Positions 15,118 to 23,700 of a stretch of DNA of 35,069 nt are shown one piece after another; positions within the stretch are counted from its first letter, which is position 1; the number at the start of each line of letters is the position of its first letter. The DNA lies in assembly GCA_029213195.1 (NCBI GenBank), contig JARGNI010000051.1:1-35069 (forward strand), given 5' to 3'. Source of the stretch: Verrucomicrobiales bacterium (GTDB taxonomy: Bacteria; Verrucomicrobiota; Verrucomicrobiia; Verrucomicrobiales; DEV007). A model generated the notes under the pieces. It was not told the DNA's origin. It ran no database searches and saw only the letters and a list, made by a program, of their open reading frames with translations. A program made the position numbers and the translations under genes.

Positions 15118-17781
15118 CTAGCGCTTCCTGCGAAACCCCTCATGGGTGACGAGAGCTTCGATAAAGGCGGGCACGGCATAGTCCTGCTCTTTGGCTGTCG
15201 CGACCACTTCCTCGATCATCCCCTGATCGGTGAAACCAATTTTTCTGCCCAGAGCAAACTCGGCGAGGTGCTCGGTGAATCCGTGGGCAAAGTCGTCCAG
15301 GTAGTTACTGCTGATGATTTCACGCAGTTGGTAGTAGTCCTTGAACTCCGCCCCCCCGTAAATCTTGCCCGATGGGTCGATCGTCCGTTTCTCCTCGGCG
15401 ATCCCTTTGCGATCATCGCTGGTTCTCCAGACCCCAATGGCATTGAAATTTTCCAAACCAAACCCAATCGGATCGATCTTGCGGTGACACTGAGCGCACT
15501 GCGCTTCCTCCTGGTGCATGAATACGAGTTCCCGGGTGCTCAACTTCAGTTCTTCGAGACGACTAAGCTGGGGAATATTGGGTGGGGCCGGAGGCGGTGG
15601 ATTGTTCATCAGTTTCCGCAACACCCAGGCACCCCTCTCCACCGGACTGGTGTCTTCACCATTGCTCCCCTTGGCATTGATCGCAGCCATCCCTAACAAG
15701 CCACCCCGTGGCGAGCCAGCCGCTACTTTGACGGGGCGAAAATGATCCCCGTCCACGCCGGGAATCGCATAAAGATCGGCAAGAAGGGCATTGATCACGA
15801 TGGTATTGGAGTCGAGGAGGTTTCCGAGACTCCCGTTGGTCTCAAGCCAGTGAGCAAAGGTCTCGTAGATTTCCTGCCGGGAAGCTTTCTTCACTCCAAG
15901 GGTAAAGTCCCGATGCTTTTCCGTATTGAACTGGAAAAAATCGAGCCGATCGAGTCTCAACCATTGTTCCAGAAATGGCACCACGAAACGATCCCGCTCC
16001 GGGCTCTGCAACAAGCGCTGCGTGTGAGCCTTCAAACTCGCTGGCTCCTTCAGTCTCCCGCTTGCAGCTGCTTCGAGCAGTCTTTCGTCGGGAGGACCAC
16101 CCGTCAGGAAATAGGAGAGGCGACTCGCCAATTCGATATCGGTGATCTCCTCGGACGGGCTAGGTTTCTCTGCGAGATAGAGGAAGCCGGGTGATGCGAG
16201 GACGATGGCAAGAGTTTCCGACAACGCCGCTCTTGGCGCTGCTCCTTTTTCTCGGAACTCCTCAAAGAGTACTACTAACTGATCAATAAACTCCGTAGAT
16301 GGAGCTCGCCCTCGCCTCGCGACGGTAGCGAATTCTTCGATGATCTTTCTTACCTCCGCCTCGTCCTTCTCGAGACGAGCGACCCATTGCTGGAGTCGAT
16401 CGAGACTCTTGCGCTCGTCATCGGAAATATAGGGCCCGGTCATCTCCACCGATTCCACCCAGATCGCCGGTCCTTTCGGCACGCCTGTGGATTGGAGGGA
16501 CTCTCGATTGAGACTCTTCACTCTACCTTCACTGCTTCCTCTTTCGCGGAGAGTGAACCCCAGAGAATCACTTGGCCTCTTGATGACATCAACCTCGATC
16601 GTTCCCGGGTCTTCAAATGTCCCGTTCACTTGGAAAGTGCCATAGGTGAAACGCCCCTGAAAAGAATCGAGATCGAGAAAGCACCGAGAGGAATCGGCGG
16701 CAGGGAGTGGAAAGTCCTCTAAATCTCTCCGCGAGGAGGGAAGCAATTGCTCTCCTACCCTCGCGACCTTGAACTTGATCTGATAGTGACCCGGAAGCCA
16801 GTGTCCGGGGACATGAAAGTGGTTGTTTAAGACCGCATGCCCATCCGTCGTCAAATACACCCCCTGATCTCGATGGGGATAAGTTGAATAAGAAAGAAGC
16901 GGCGGCATGAGCCATTCCCACTGACTTCGATGGTGAAGAGCATCACTGGCATCGGTGAAGCCAAACTCCAACGGTGAAGGCGCGCCGGTAATCTTCTTCC
17001 AACTCCGGTAGAACTCCCATTGATTCTTGCCGCGATTCTCTGCGTGGATTGCGTTTCGAATTGCAGCGTTTTGAGGAAGACTTGCCTGAAGGTCCACCTG
17101 CTTCTTCCAGCGATTGAATCGATTCTGAATGCTCACCTGCTGAGCGAGCCCTTTCTCCACCGCCGGATTCTTGGCCTTTTCAAAGTCGATTCGGAGTGTC
17201 TGCATCTGGCGATTGGATGTCGCCACTTTGATCGATTCGCTCAGTGCCGTCACCCCCACCTTTCGGTAGTTCTCGATCTGGTCGGAGGAAATGTAGAGCG
17301 ACGAGCCCGCAGTATCGAAAGACTCCTCTTTCTTATCGGAAGGAAGAATGTTGGCATCGATCTCGATCCCCAGCAGATCATGGATCGTGTTTTCGTATTC
17401 CCGGCGACTCAATCGACGCATCGTAGCGACTCCTCCCGAATCGCTGAGGATATTGCGCGCAACTACCAGGGTCTCCGACAGGCTGGCGAGGAAATCCGCC
17501 TTCTCTTTCTCACCTGGTTGAGGTTTGTCCTCCGGCGGCATCTCCTTGGAATTGATCACGTTCAAGACCTTTTGCCACGACTCCGCATCCTTGATCGTCT
17601 TGATTTTGAACGGAAGCACTTCCAAATCGACACGCCCCTTTTGCGTAAGGGTGTCGTGACACTCCAGGCAGTTCTGCTCCAGGAATGCAAATTGCTTCTC
17701 CGGCAAGATCGCCTCCGGTTCTGCTCGTAGCGAAACTATCAGCAATCCTGGGACTGCAAACCAGCAGGCAAGCGTCTTCAT
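15118..17781 (-). CDS. PSCyt/PSD-type cytochrome protein (DUF1587-1595-1592-1588-1585)
   Basis: An 887-residue protein. I place the start at ATG 17781 (MKTLACWFAVPGLLIVSLRA is a Sec signal), 8 nt after the DUF1552 stop; an earlier ATG at 17874 would overlap that gene and add a non-signal leader. The first heme motif is C38-L-E-C-H42, the second C762-A-Q-C-H766 in the DUF1588 part. DUF1587 shows as MRRLSRREYENTIHDLLGIE, DUF1592 as ELASRLSYFLTGGPPDERLL, and the C terminus is DUF1585-like (EFALGRKIGFTDQGMIEEVV). It is the closest relative of the broken gene at 10198-12747. Probably an exported di-heme protein partnering the DUF1552 protein upstream; no substrate is known. Confidence 0.92.
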   Translation of the reverse strand: MKTLACWFAVPGLLIVSLRAEPEAILPEKQFAFLEQNCLECHDTLTQKGRVDLEVLPFKIKTIKDAESWQKVLNVINSKEMPPEDKPQPGEKEKADFLASLSETLVVARNILSDSGGVATMRRLSRREYENTIHDLLGIEIDANILPSDKKEESFDTAGSSLYISSDQIENYRKVGVTALSESIKVATSNRQMQTLRIDFEKAKNPAVEKGLAQQVSIQNRFNRWKKQVDLQASLPQNAAIRNAIHAENRGKNQWEFYRSWKKITGAPSPLEFGFTDASDALHHRSQWEWLMPPLLSYSTYPHRDQGVYLTTDGHAVLNNHFHVPGHWLPGHYQIKFKVARVGEQLLPSSRRDLEDFPLPAADSSRCFLDLDSFQGRFTYGTFQVNGTFEDPGTIEVDVIKRPSDSLGFTLRERGSSEGRVKSLNRESLQSTGVPKGPAIWVESVEMTGPYISDDERKSLDRLQQWVARLEKDEAEVRKIIEEFATVARRGRAPSTEFIDQLVVLFEEFREKGAAPRAALSETLAIVLASPGFLYLAEKPSPSEEITDIELASRLSYFLTGGPPDERLLEAAASGRLKEPASLKAHTQRLLQSPERDRFVVPFLEQWLRLDRLDFFQFNTEKHRDFTLGVKKASRQEIYETFAHWLETNGSLGNLLDSNTIVINALLADLYAIPGVDGDHFRPVKVAAGSPRGGLLGMAAINAKGSNGEDTSPVERGAWVLRKLMNNPPPPAPPNIPQLSRLEELKLSTRELVFMHQEEAQCAQCHRKIDPIGFGLENFNAIGVWRTSDDRKGIAEEKRTIDPSGKIYGGAEFKDYYQLREIISSNYLDDFAHGFTEHLAEFALGRKIGFTDQGMIEEVVATAKEQDYAVPAFIEALVTHEGFRRKR

Positions 17782-17789
17782 TTTTCTCT

Positions 17790-19076
17790 TCACGCCTGGA
17801 GTTGCTTCACGACACCTGCGCTGTCGCCATGGCGTTCGACTGGCAGTCCCACGCCGTGTAGAAGAGTCAGCCACACATCACACAGCGGGGTATCTTTCGG
17901 AAGGACAATGTTCTCTCCCAACCGGATCGAGGCGCCACCCCCGGCGAGAAGGGTCGTGCAGTTGTCGAGATAGTGGATCGCCCGGAGATTGGAGCCGAAA
18001 GCGAGACTCGTATGATCGAAGAGACTGGATCCATCCGCCTCCTTCACTGCCTTGAGCTTGTCCATCAGCCCCGCCAGAAGCTCGCTGTGCGCCTGGTCGC
18101 GTCGCTTCGAAACCTCCATACGAGGACCCGGCACGTAGTGACTCATGTCGTGAGGTTGCACCGAGGTCCCCAGGCTGTTGAGCACGGAAGCGATCGGCTG
18201 CCGGTAGGTCAGCACCCGCGTACTGTCGGTCTGGAGCGCCGCCACCATGAGGTCATACATCAGGCGAATTTCTTCAATTCCCTCGACGTTCGCTTGCGGC
18301 TCGCTGATGGGGGACTTCGGCCGAGGGCGGTCCATCCACGACTCGTCTTTTCCGAGGCGGGTTTCGATATCACGGATCCCGTCGAAATACTCGTCCAACT
18401 TCTCAACATCCGTCTTCGTGAGTCCACGTTGCAGATCCTTTGCATCGGTCAGGATGGTATCGAGAATACTGCGCTCCTGGGCAAGCAGTGCCTTGCGCTG
18501 GTCGAGCGGAGTGGAAGGGGCCGAGAAGAGCCTGTGAAACAAATCGACAGGATCATCGGTCCCTGCCACCGGCTTACCGCCCTTGTCCCACGCCAGGGAA
18601 AGACCAGGGCCATGCCCCGGCCCTGCGATGCCCTTGTCCGAGCCATTGAGTTGCAGCGACGAAAAACGCGTGTGTGGGCCCCATTCTGCAGCAGCAACCT
18701 GATCGACCGAAATTGTGTTGTGAAAACTACTCCCCGGAGCTCCAAACCGGTTGGCTCCTGTGAGCCAGAATGTGCTTCCCCAATGTGCTTCCGCCGAGTC
18801 TTTGTTGGTCGTATTCTGGACAATCGAAAAGTCATTCCGATGCCGATCCAAGGCCTTCAGGCCCTCTGGAAAGGTGTAGCCACTACCTACCTGCTCCTGG
18901 CTCGGCAGCCAGGTCTCCTGGGTGACCCCGTATCCGATCCCTAGGAACATCATCCGCTTGGGAGGAGTCGCAGGAGTCGCAGCTGCCACGAACGGACGAA
19001 ATCCGAATGATTCGAGAATCGGGAGCGCAATAGTCGCCGTGCTGCTTCGTAGAAAATTTCGTCGCTGTATAGCCAT
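17790..19076 (-). CDS. HXXSHH-family (DUF1552) protein, Tat-exported
   Basis: A 428-residue protein with a twin-arginine signal (MAIQRRNFLRSSTATIALPI). Blocks shared with the family are KRMMFLGIGYGVTQETWLPS, STFWLTGANRFG, GPGHGPGLSLAWDKGGKP and the motif H309-D-M-S-H-Y (Tyr for the final His of HXXSHH). It heads a minus-strand unit DUF1552, cytochrome, esterase, preceded by the conserved element at 19195-19211. The order DUF1552-then-cytochrome matches the plus-strand pair at 5134-8807 and is opposite to the pair at 8877-12747, although by sequence it is closest to the 8877 protein. Confidence 0.92.
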   Translation of the reverse strand: MAIQRRNFLRSSTATIALPILESFGFRPFVAAATPATPPKRMMFLGIGYGVTQETWLPSQEQVGSGYTFPEGLKALDRHRNDFSIVQNTTNKDSAEAHWGSTFWLTGANRFGAPGSSFHNTISVDQVAAAEWGPHTRFSSLQLNGSDKGIAGPGHGPGLSLAWDKGGKPVAGTDDPVDLFHRLFSAPSTPLDQRKALLAQERSILDTILTDAKDLQRGLTKTDVEKLDEYFDGIRDIETRLGKDESWMDRPRPKSPISEPQANVEGIEEIRLMYDLMVAALQTDSTRVLTYRQPIASVLNSLGTSVQPHDMSHYVPGPRMEVSKRRDQAHSELLAGLMDKLKAVKEADGSSLFDHTSLAFGSNLRAIHYLDNCTTLLAGGGASIRLGENIVLPKDTPLCDVWLTLLHGVGLPVERHGDSAGVVKQLQA

Positions 19077-19194
19077 ATGAATCGATTTCTATATCTGAAC
19101 AAGCTGGGCGAGTTTCGTTCGATCAATGAAACACCGGTAACACAGTTTCCCTTTCAATCTTGAAAGAAAGGATCCTCGCCAAAGAGAAGAAACT

Positions 19195-19211
19195 CCATAT
19201 TTCAGATCCAC
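19195..19211 (-). promoter_or_regulatory. Conserved upstream element, copy 3 (GTGGATCTGAAATATGG)
   Basis: This lies in the 223-nt gap between the five-gene sulfatase operon and the DUF1552 unit, about 118 nt upstream of the start at 19076. It is flanked upstream on the minus strand by TTCGCGAATTTTCAA, again the ATTCGCG/TTCGTG type of sequence. Nothing else in 19077-19299 looks coding. Confidence 0.45.
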
Positions 19212-19289
19212 TTGAAAATTCGCGAACCGGCACGGAATCACGGAGGAAAGCCGATGGCTTCTCGCTCCGCGCTCTCCGCCCCCACTTTA

Positions 19290-19310
19290 CAAAAAGCGAT
19301 CAATCGATCG
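19290..19310 (-). terminator. Weak candidate intrinsic terminator of the sulfatase operon
   Basis: On the minus strand CGATC-GATT-GATCG overlaps the stop of the last sulfatase gene and is followed after one base by five T. The stem has only 5 bp with two A-T pairs, so termination would be weak. Confidence 0.25.
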
Positions 19311-20787
19311 GCTCCGGTGCCCACTCCGGAATCCCCTTCTCCGCGAGTTGTTTCTCGTAGCGAAGCGACAGCGGCTGCTCGTCCGCTTTGACTCGGGGCA
19401 ATCCCTCATTGACCAGAAACGGCAGGGTCGAGTCCCACCACTCCTGGTAGGCCTTTCGGAGTTCAGCGACTACTTCGGGATTCTCGGCAGAGACCTCCTT
19501 GGTCTCCGAAGGATCGGTTTCGATGTGGTAAAGTTCGACGTTGTTGACCAACCTCCATTCCTCGGTACGGACGGCGCACTTTTCGTAGATGGCTTCGTCA
19601 CGCTTCCCAGCACTCCAACGCCCACAGTGGAAAAACAACTTCCGATCGGCCCATTCAGCTTCTGAGTCCTCTAACAACGGCAGCAACGAACGCCCGTCCA
19701 ATTCCTGCATCGTGTCGGGAAGTTCGACTCCAGCCAACTCACAGAAGGTCGGATAGAAATCGAGATGCGCGGTAAGTCCATCGATATCGATGCCTTCGGC
19801 AAGGCGGCCAGGCCATTGCCAGAAGCAGGGAACATGAGAGCCACCTTCGTTCGGAGAGTTCTTCCCTCCTTTGAGGTTGGCGTTGAAATGCCTGATCTTC
19901 TCCCCGTTGAGCCGACCACTAAGATGGGTCCCTCCATTGTCGGTCATGAAGATGACGATGGTGTTCTCGAGTGCCTCCCACTCCGCAAGCTTTGCCAGGA
20001 GCCGACCGAAGTTGTCATCGATATTCTCGACCATCCCATAGCGACCGGCTGTACTCTTGTCATAGCCAAGCTCGACAAATCTCTTCGTGTAGGACCCCGG
20101 CGCGACGAGCGGCGCATGAGGAGCGTTCAGAGAAATGTAGGCGAAGTAGGGATTCTCGGATTCGTTCTCCTTTCGAATCCAGGCCAGGGCCGACTCGAAA
20201 AAGAGATCGGTGCAGTAACCCTTCGTCTTCACAATCGTGTCGTTGTGAAGCAGGACATTGTCGAAATAGACATTCTCCTTGTTGGGAGGGAAATCGCCAA
20301 GTCCGACCTGACCAATCCCTCCGGCACCGTGCATGAGCACCTCATCGAACCCGCGATTCTGTGGCAGGTATTCCTCTTCGTCCCCGAGATGCCATTTCCC
20401 AAAGAGCCCCGTCGCATACCCAGCCGTCTTCAGGGCCTGCGGCAACGTAAAGACATCGGGTGCCATTCGCTCGCGCTGCATGATGGTGTGAGTCACGCCT
20501 ACCTTAAAGGGCGGACGTCCACTCATGAGCGCTGCTCGAGTCGGGGCACAGGTCGGGCTGACCTGGAAATCGGTGAATCGAATCGCTTTCTCGTAAAACT
20601 GGTCGATGTGCGGCGTCTTTACGACTTCGTTCCCCATGCAGGAAAGATCCCCCATCCCCTGGTCATCGGTAATGACGAGAACAATGTTAGGGCGACTACC
20701 CGTGAGAGAATCAGCACTCGCTATCAGGGTGAAATTGGCGACGGCCAGAACCGCACCGCAGAGAAGTTTTTTCATGATTGGTTTCAT
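19300..20787 (-). CDS. Secreted formylglycine-dependent sulfatase (CAPTR variant)
   Basis: A 495-residue protein with a Sec signal after MKPIMKK (the ATG at codon 5 is an alternative start). The active-site signature is C80-A-P-T-R with AALMSG; Thr replaces the usual Ser of CxPSR, a variant also found in active sulfatases. D41/D42 (ITDDQG) and FMTDNGGTH are the metal-ligand blocks. Its architecture and the blocks SPTCAPTRAAL and QEWWDSTLPF resemble the first gene of the same operon (SPSCSPTRAAL and DQWWDTNFPK), so the operon begins and ends with two related sulfatases. It starts 9 nt after the stop of the ThuA/cupredoxin giant. Substrate unknown. Confidence 0.94.
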   Translation of the reverse strand: MKPIMKKLLCGAVLAVANFTLIASADSLTGSRPNIVLVITDDQGMGDLSCMGNEVVKTPHIDQFYEKAIRFTDFQVSPTCAPTRAALMSGRPPFKVGVTHTIMQRERMAPDVFTLPQALKTAGYATGLFGKWHLGDEEEYLPQNRGFDEVLMHGAGGIGQVGLGDFPPNKENVYFDNVLLHNDTIVKTKGYCTDLFFESALAWIRKENESENPYFAYISLNAPHAPLVAPGSYTKRFVELGYDKSTAGRYGMVENIDDNFGRLLAKLAEWEALENTIVIFMTDNGGTHLSGRLNGEKIRHFNANLKGGKNSPNEGGSHVPCFWQWPGRLAEGIDIDGLTAHLDFYPTFCELAGVELPDTMQELDGRSLLPLLEDSEAEWADRKLFFHCGRWSAGKRDEAIYEKCAVRTEEWRLVNNVELYHIETDPSETKEVSAENPEVVAELRKAYQEWWDSTLPFLVNEGLPRVKADEQPLSLRYEKQLAEKGIPEWAPEPID

Positions 20788-20796
20788 ACGCGGAAT

Positions 20797-23700
20797 CTAT
20801 TTCCCGATTTCCACAGCCAGCTCCTGGTAAGCCGTGTTTTCATTGGCGGAGGTGACAGGCGATACGCTCCAGAGAACCCAACGATAGGTTCCCAGGTTCT
20901 TACCCTCTCCTGCACGGAGCGAAGCGGCGGTGTATTTCGACGATACCTGCCTGGTGGTATCGATGGTGCCGAGCTCGGTGTAGTTCGCGGTTTTCCAACC
21001 GGGATCCTTCTCGCTGTCGCTTCCGAAAATCCTGAGTCGCTGTGCACCGCGTTTCCCAGCTTGATCGTGTGACCAACTCGAAACGGCCCGGATCGGCTTC
21101 ACCTCTCCGAGATCCATCTTGTAGGCGCCATCCGAGACTCCATTGCCGAATACAGGGCCAAATCCCGGGCTGACTTTTCCGTCCGTGAGAATCTGGATCG
21201 GATCGTTTTTTGTTTTGTGATTGGTCGTGACCATCCCGGACGCTTTCTTCAGGGGGATCAGTTTCTTGAACGCGTCCGGAGCCGTTGCCGTTTCAATCAC
21301 GACCCCTTCGCTCGATACCATCTGACCTGGTGACTTCGCAGGAGTGGACCTGGCGGAAGGATGTGCTGCCACCGAGTCATCGGAGACAATCATGACCCCT
21401 CGCATCACCCTCCAATGCCCCGGAAAGGTGCAAAGAAAGGGATACTCTCCCAGCTCCTCCGGCGTCGTAAACTTCGCTTCGAACTTCTCCCCATGAGGAA
21501 TCTGTGGCGTAGAAAAGAGAATCATTTCTGACTCGGGCACAAAGTGCTTCGCCATCCCATCCGGTTGAGCAGCCATCGCGTCGGCCAATTCCCCAACGGC
21601 TGTCCCCTTTCCTTTCTCGACGATCACGAGATTGTGAAGCATGTGATCCGGGTTTTCGAAAATGAACTGGTACTCCCTACCTGGTTTCACGGTGAAACTC
21701 TTCACATTGAAGGCAAGCTGGGAAGGCACCGCTTTGATGTAGATTCGGGTTTCCGTCACCGTGGCGTAAAGATCTTCCCAGCGCTTGGCCCAGGATTGAT
21801 GCTCCGTATCATCCGCTGCGAAGGTCACTCCTTCCGGCTTCTCCCCGATCAGGTTGGCGAGATAGAGATTGGCCGCTCCTGGCTTGGGTTTTCCATGAGT
21901 CTCGGAAAAATACTCGATCTTGTTGATGCCCGGTTCCAGGGTCACGCTGATCTGGCCGTCCTTGGAATGCTGACTTCCCGTGGCGCGAAGAAGTGGGATT
22001 CCGTTAGCATCCACATTCATGTAGGGATTGCCTCGGTATCCGAGGATCGCCGATTGCTCCCGATCACTCTTCAGGTAGATGGCACCGCCGATCTCCCGCG
22101 AACCACCGATCCAATGGGTGAGGCTGGTCTCCGGCGCAACCTTGAGCAAGGGGAACTCCGGGCTGAGCGGTGGCGAATCGTACAAGGCCGCAAGTTGCTT
22201 CATCTTGTCGATCGGAGAACCATCGGGAGCTTCCACGGCCTGAATGAAGTCAGCCCAGAACGGATCCTGTCCCTGTAGATAGCTGGCCGCAGAAATCACG
22301 CTGACCTGCATCCGTTCATCACCAAAGTCGACCAACCTGGTCGCGATCTCCCTGGCCTCCATGCCCAGGGTCGGAGCCCAGGCTCGCAAGGACTTTGCGG
22401 CGGCTCGTCGGACGGAGAGATTCTCGGAAGTAACCAACTGGAGAAACAGGTCCTTCTCCGAGAAATCTTTGAGTCGCTCGAAGAGCCAGAGCAGTTCCAG
22501 ACCCAACTCCTCATTCGTTGCGGCGTCGGCTACCTTCGTCCTGGCGAGGGCGAGCACCTCCTCATCGGAGTGTTTCTCCATCTCGTAGCGAACCAGTTCC
22601 CTGGCCGTAACCTGCGGATGGCTTAGGAGAGAAAACAATTCTTCGAGCCCGGCACCTGCGATCTCGGGAGCCGTTGCGAGAGGAGCGCCTTTCTTCGTCA
22701 GGCGCCAGATTCTTCCATTCGTGTAATCACGGTTCTCGTCGCGTATGGAATGCTGCGCGTGTCCGATGATGGGGTAGTAGAAATCCGAAATGTAGAGGGC
22801 CCCATCGAGCCCAAACTTCAGATCCGCAGGCCGGAAGGACTTGTTCGACGAAGTCAGCAAGGGAAGCGAGGTCGCCGCTTTGACCAAGGTGCCTTCCCGG
22901 TATTCCAAGGGAGTATACAAGACCGTGTTCTTACCCAGCAGATGACCGGTGACCAATCCGCCTTCCCAATCCTCCGGGAAATGGGAACCACTGACAAAGG
23001 CAAGCGTGCAGCCCTTGTCATCACGAAACGGCATTCCCATATCGGACGAACTGGAGGTACCGACGGGAGTGGCTACATTGTAGTAGTCACAATCGATGAT
23101 CTGGCCACCGCCAAACATCTGCAGCGCTTCGCCCCAACGATTGAACGAAATCTTCCAGGGATTCGGATGGGTGGTCTGTCGCTCGATGCTGAGCTTTCGG
23201 GTCGTAGGGTCGAGATGAAGAGTCGCCGCATTCTTGGTTCGCACGGGCCCGTAGGGGGTCTCAAACTGCCCACGATGAAAAAGCGCTTCATTGAAAATGA
23301 TGTCGCCTTGCGGTGAGCGCGCAAGATATCCCCCGTGATGGGTATCCGTGTCATCCGCTCCCCGAATCAACTCCTCGGTCACATCGGCGATGTCGTCCCC
23401 ATCGGTATCGCGCAGCCAGACCAGTTTTCGTGCCACGGATACGACGATGCCATCACGATAGATGACAAAGCCATCAGGAAGTTTCAGACCATCGGCAAAG
23501 ACGGTTTCCTTGTCGGCCTTGCCATCACCATCCGTGTCTTCGTAAATGAGAATCTTGTCATCGGAAAGTTCGCCAGGGAGCGGGACCGGATAGCTCTCGA
23601 AGGTGCACACCCAGAGACGTCCCTTCGCATCGAACTGCATCTGGAGCGGGTTGATGAGATGAGGAAATTCTTCGCTCGAGGCAAAGAGGTTCACTTCGAA

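Noticed and set aside
17782-17874. Upstream ATG that would extend the cytochrome gene by 31 codons
   Set aside because: The extension overlaps the end of the DUF1552 gene and places an Arg-rich leader before a clear signal peptide.
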